From an uncultured Prevotella sp. (GTDB lineage Bacteria > Bacteroidota > Bacteroidia > Bacteroidales > Bacteroidaceae), in NCBI GenBank assembly GCA_900552675.1, contig USAI01000099.1, positions 1 through 7,002 of the forward strand: a stretch of DNA of 7,002 bases, in the 5' to 3' direction. Position numbers and translations under genes: made by a program. Shown here piece by piece: positions 6,009-7,002 of the stretch; the first letter of the stretch is position 1, and every line of letters begins with the position of its first letter. The notes under the pieces were generated by a model. The model saw only the letters and a program-made list of their open reading frames with translations, made no database searches and was not told where the DNA came from.

Positions 6009-6118
6009 CAATATTATGCCTTATATAAGACAACATTATACCCTATATAAGACAATATTATGCCTTATATAAGGCCATATTATGCCCTGTATAAAGCCAT
6101 ATTATGCCCTATATAAAA
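6009..6118. repeat. Repeat block C: five contiguous copies of a 22-nt AT-rich unit
   Basis: Five head-to-tail copies start at 6009, 6031, 6053, 6075 and 6097. Each contains an ATTAT(G/A)CC core followed by a TATATAA-like stretch. Copies 1 and 3 differ at one position, copies 1 and 2 at three, copies 4 and 5 at two. The joint of copies 3 and 4 forms a perfect 14-bp palindrome, GCCTTATATAAGGC (6062-6075). The block ends about 40 bp beyond the stop of the PAP2 gene. The unit length is not a multiple of three, so it is not a coding repeat. Confidence 0.93.
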
Positions 6119-6157
6119 CGAAAAAGGGCTGAATGTAAGAGAAAAATGCTGGCGTTA

Positions 6158-6838
6158 TCACTCAAACACGCTAAGGCCAAACATTAGCGAAACGCAAGAG
6201 ATGAGGATAAGAAGCGTAAAGATGCCCGCGCCCGTATAGATAACAAAGTTAGGGTGACTGTTTGTGGGTTCGGGTTCAAGATTTACGAAGCGCGCTGTGA
6301 GACGGTATAACAGCCAAGCAATAGTGGCACCCACGAAGCCGCCCACCACAATATCGCCCAGATAATGCACACCCAGATAAATGCGTGTGTAGGTATGTAG
6401 CACGGCCCAAATAAAGATGAACACCGAGAGGCGGCGCAAGCGATACAGCAACATAACCAGTGTGGCCAGCGCAAACGAGTTGGCCGAGTGGCACGATGCC
6501 ATACCATAATGTCCACCGCGATAGCCGTTCACGGTATGTATCAGCGTGCTGATGCCGCTATCGGGCTGTGTGGGGCGCGGACGGCTAAAGAAGGGGCGTA
6601 TATAGTCGGCACAAACGGTGTCGGCCAGCGTGATGGTGATGGCAAAGAGAGCCAACACTGCCAATGTGCGCTTTCGCAAGCCGAAATGCATCAGTGTTAC
6701 GGCAAAAAGCACAACATACATGGGCACCCACATCCATCTGTTTGATGCGAGATACATGATGTTATCAAAAAAAGTATTGTGAAAGCTGTTCAGCCATACT
6801 ACAAGGCTGGCGTCATACTGGCTTAATGTTGCTAACAT
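6158..6838 (-). CDS. PAP2-family membrane phosphatase
   Basis: The 226-residue integral membrane protein belongs to the type 2 phosphatidic acid phosphatase family, which removes phosphate from lipid or isoprenoid phosphates at the membrane. The three signature motifs are RPFFSRPRP (81-89), corresponding to KxxxxxxRP with Arg81 in place of Lys; ASCHS (114-118), corresponding to PSGH with His117 as general acid; and TRIYLGVHYLGD (151-162), corresponding to SRxxxxxHxxxD with nucleophile His158 and Asp162. Hydrophobic segments lie at about 37-52, 58-75, 119-133, 138-150, 163-179 and 199-222. The last follows a polar linker and looks like an added C-terminal helix. The substrate could be undecaprenyl pyrophosphate, phosphatidylglycerol phosphate or lipid A phosphate; the sequence does not decide. 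An AGAGGA lies 13 bp before the ATG, rather far for a ribosome site. A TAnnTTTG promoter box lies upstream. Confidence 0.9.
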   Translation of the reverse strand: MLATLSQYDASLVVWLNSFHNTFFDNIMYLASNRWMWVPMYVVLFAVTLMHFGLRKRTLAVLALFAITITLADTVCADYIRPFFSRPRPTQPDSGISTLIHTVNGYRGGHYGMASCHSANSFALATLVMLLYRLRRLSVFIFIWAVLHTYTRIYLGVHYLGDIVVGGFVGATIAWLLYRLTARFVNLEPEPTNSHPNFVIYTGAGIFTLLILISCVSLMFGLSVFE

Positions 6839-6888
6839 TCGTTTACTGATATCCTCTTTATTAAATCTTCTTTTTCCTTTTCAGGGTG

Positions 6889-6896
6889 CAAAATTA
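6889..6896 (-). promoter_or_regulatory. Bacteroidetes -7 promoter box for the PAP2 gene
   Basis: The minus strand reads TAATTTTG, an exact match to TAnnTTTG. It would give a purine-rich leader of about 45 nt before ATG 6838. No clear -33 TTTG is found at the expected distance; a TTTTC lies a few bases too far upstream. Confidence 0.5.
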
Positions 6897-6949
6897 CACA
6901 TAATATATTAATATACGTTCTGAAAACACATATTTTTAAACTATAGCAC

Positions 6950-6966
6950 GCGCCATGGAGGGGCGC
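6950..6966. other. Small GC-rich hairpin in the right-end spacer
   Basis: GCGCC (6950-6954) pairs with GGCGC (6962-6966) around a 7-nt loop. The rest of 6897-7002 is AT-rich and holds no gene that I can see. A run of six T near 6995-7000 lies about 30 bp from the stem, too far for a standard plus-strand terminator. It may belong to the 3' end or promoter of a gene beyond the window. Confidence 0.3.
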
Positions 6967-7002
6967 AAATGGCAAAAGGGACGTATTTTAACGCATTTTT
7001 TA

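Larger units (their letters stand above)
5516..6157. other. Long intergenic region without a convincing gene
   Basis: About 640 bp separate the esterase start from the PAP2 stop, both genes being on the minus strand. The esterase side (5516-5680) carries the leader hairpin, promoter and dyads. The middle holds the 2 x 20 bp repeat (5711-5750) and a plain AT-rich stretch (5751-5802). The rest is filled by 22-nt-period blocks A, B and C, with a 28-bp linker between B and C (5981-6008). Short open frames cross it on both strands, but none resembles a protein family or has a convincing start. Confidence 0.8.

Noticed and set aside
5865..6050. Plus-strand 61-residue reading frame
   Set aside because: It crosses the end of repeat block A, all of block B and part of block C; no start signal and no recognisable domain.
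5803..6118. CRISPR array
   Set aside because: The 22-nt units are contiguous with no unique spacers, the three blocks differ in sequence, and no cas gene is in the window.

Overview
The window reads as a chromosomal segment of a Bacteroidales bacterium, probably Prevotellaceae. Several things support this. It carries a DUF3822 protein directly before rsmD, an arrangement typical of Bacteroidetes. Shine-Dalgarno sequences are weak or absent. Two matches to the Bacteroidetes -7 promoter element TAnnTTTG sit upstream of the two minus-strand genes. Signal peptides end in A-Q, and there is a CE1 esterase of the kind common in plant-polysaccharide degraders. The family-level placement is inference.

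Region 1 (1-4249, plus strand) is a compact run of genes. It holds the last codons of an unidentified membrane protein, a DUF3822 protein, the 16S rRNA methyltransferase RsmD, a RecD/Pif1-like SF1B helicase, a secreted TlpA-type thioredoxin and a SprT-like metalloprotease. Junctions are tight: ATGA between rsmD and the helicase, TAATG between the thioredoxin and SprT. A (7 bp)x3 repeat lies at the helicase/thioredoxin junction. The genes are probably co-transcribed but span RNA modification, DNA processing, periplasmic redox chemistry and proteolysis, so this looks like a housekeeping operon rather than one pathway. The thioredoxin has an unusual cysteine-rich C-terminal tail.

Region 2 (4250-5515) is a short convergent spacer with a strong hairpin, then a minus-strand secreted CBM48-like/CE1 esterase with an intact Ser-Asp-His triad. 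It has no SusC/SusD neighbours in the window.

Region 3 (5516-6157) is about 640 bp without a convincing gene, and is the most unusual part. Next to the esterase are a probable promoter, a dyad overlapping its -7 box, a second dyad upstream and a hairpin in the predicted mRNA leader. Further away is a 2 x 20 bp tandem repeat. Then come three different blocks of short repeats that all share a 22-nt period: a direct repeat (block A), an alternating inverted repeat whose four arms start exactly 22 nt apart (block B), and five contiguous copies of an AT-rich unit (block C).

Region 4 (6158-7002) is a minus-strand PAP2-family membrane phosphatase with its probable promoter, then an AT-rich end segment with a small GC-rich hairpin and no gene. 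No tRNA, rRNA, CRISPR array, transposase or integrase was found.
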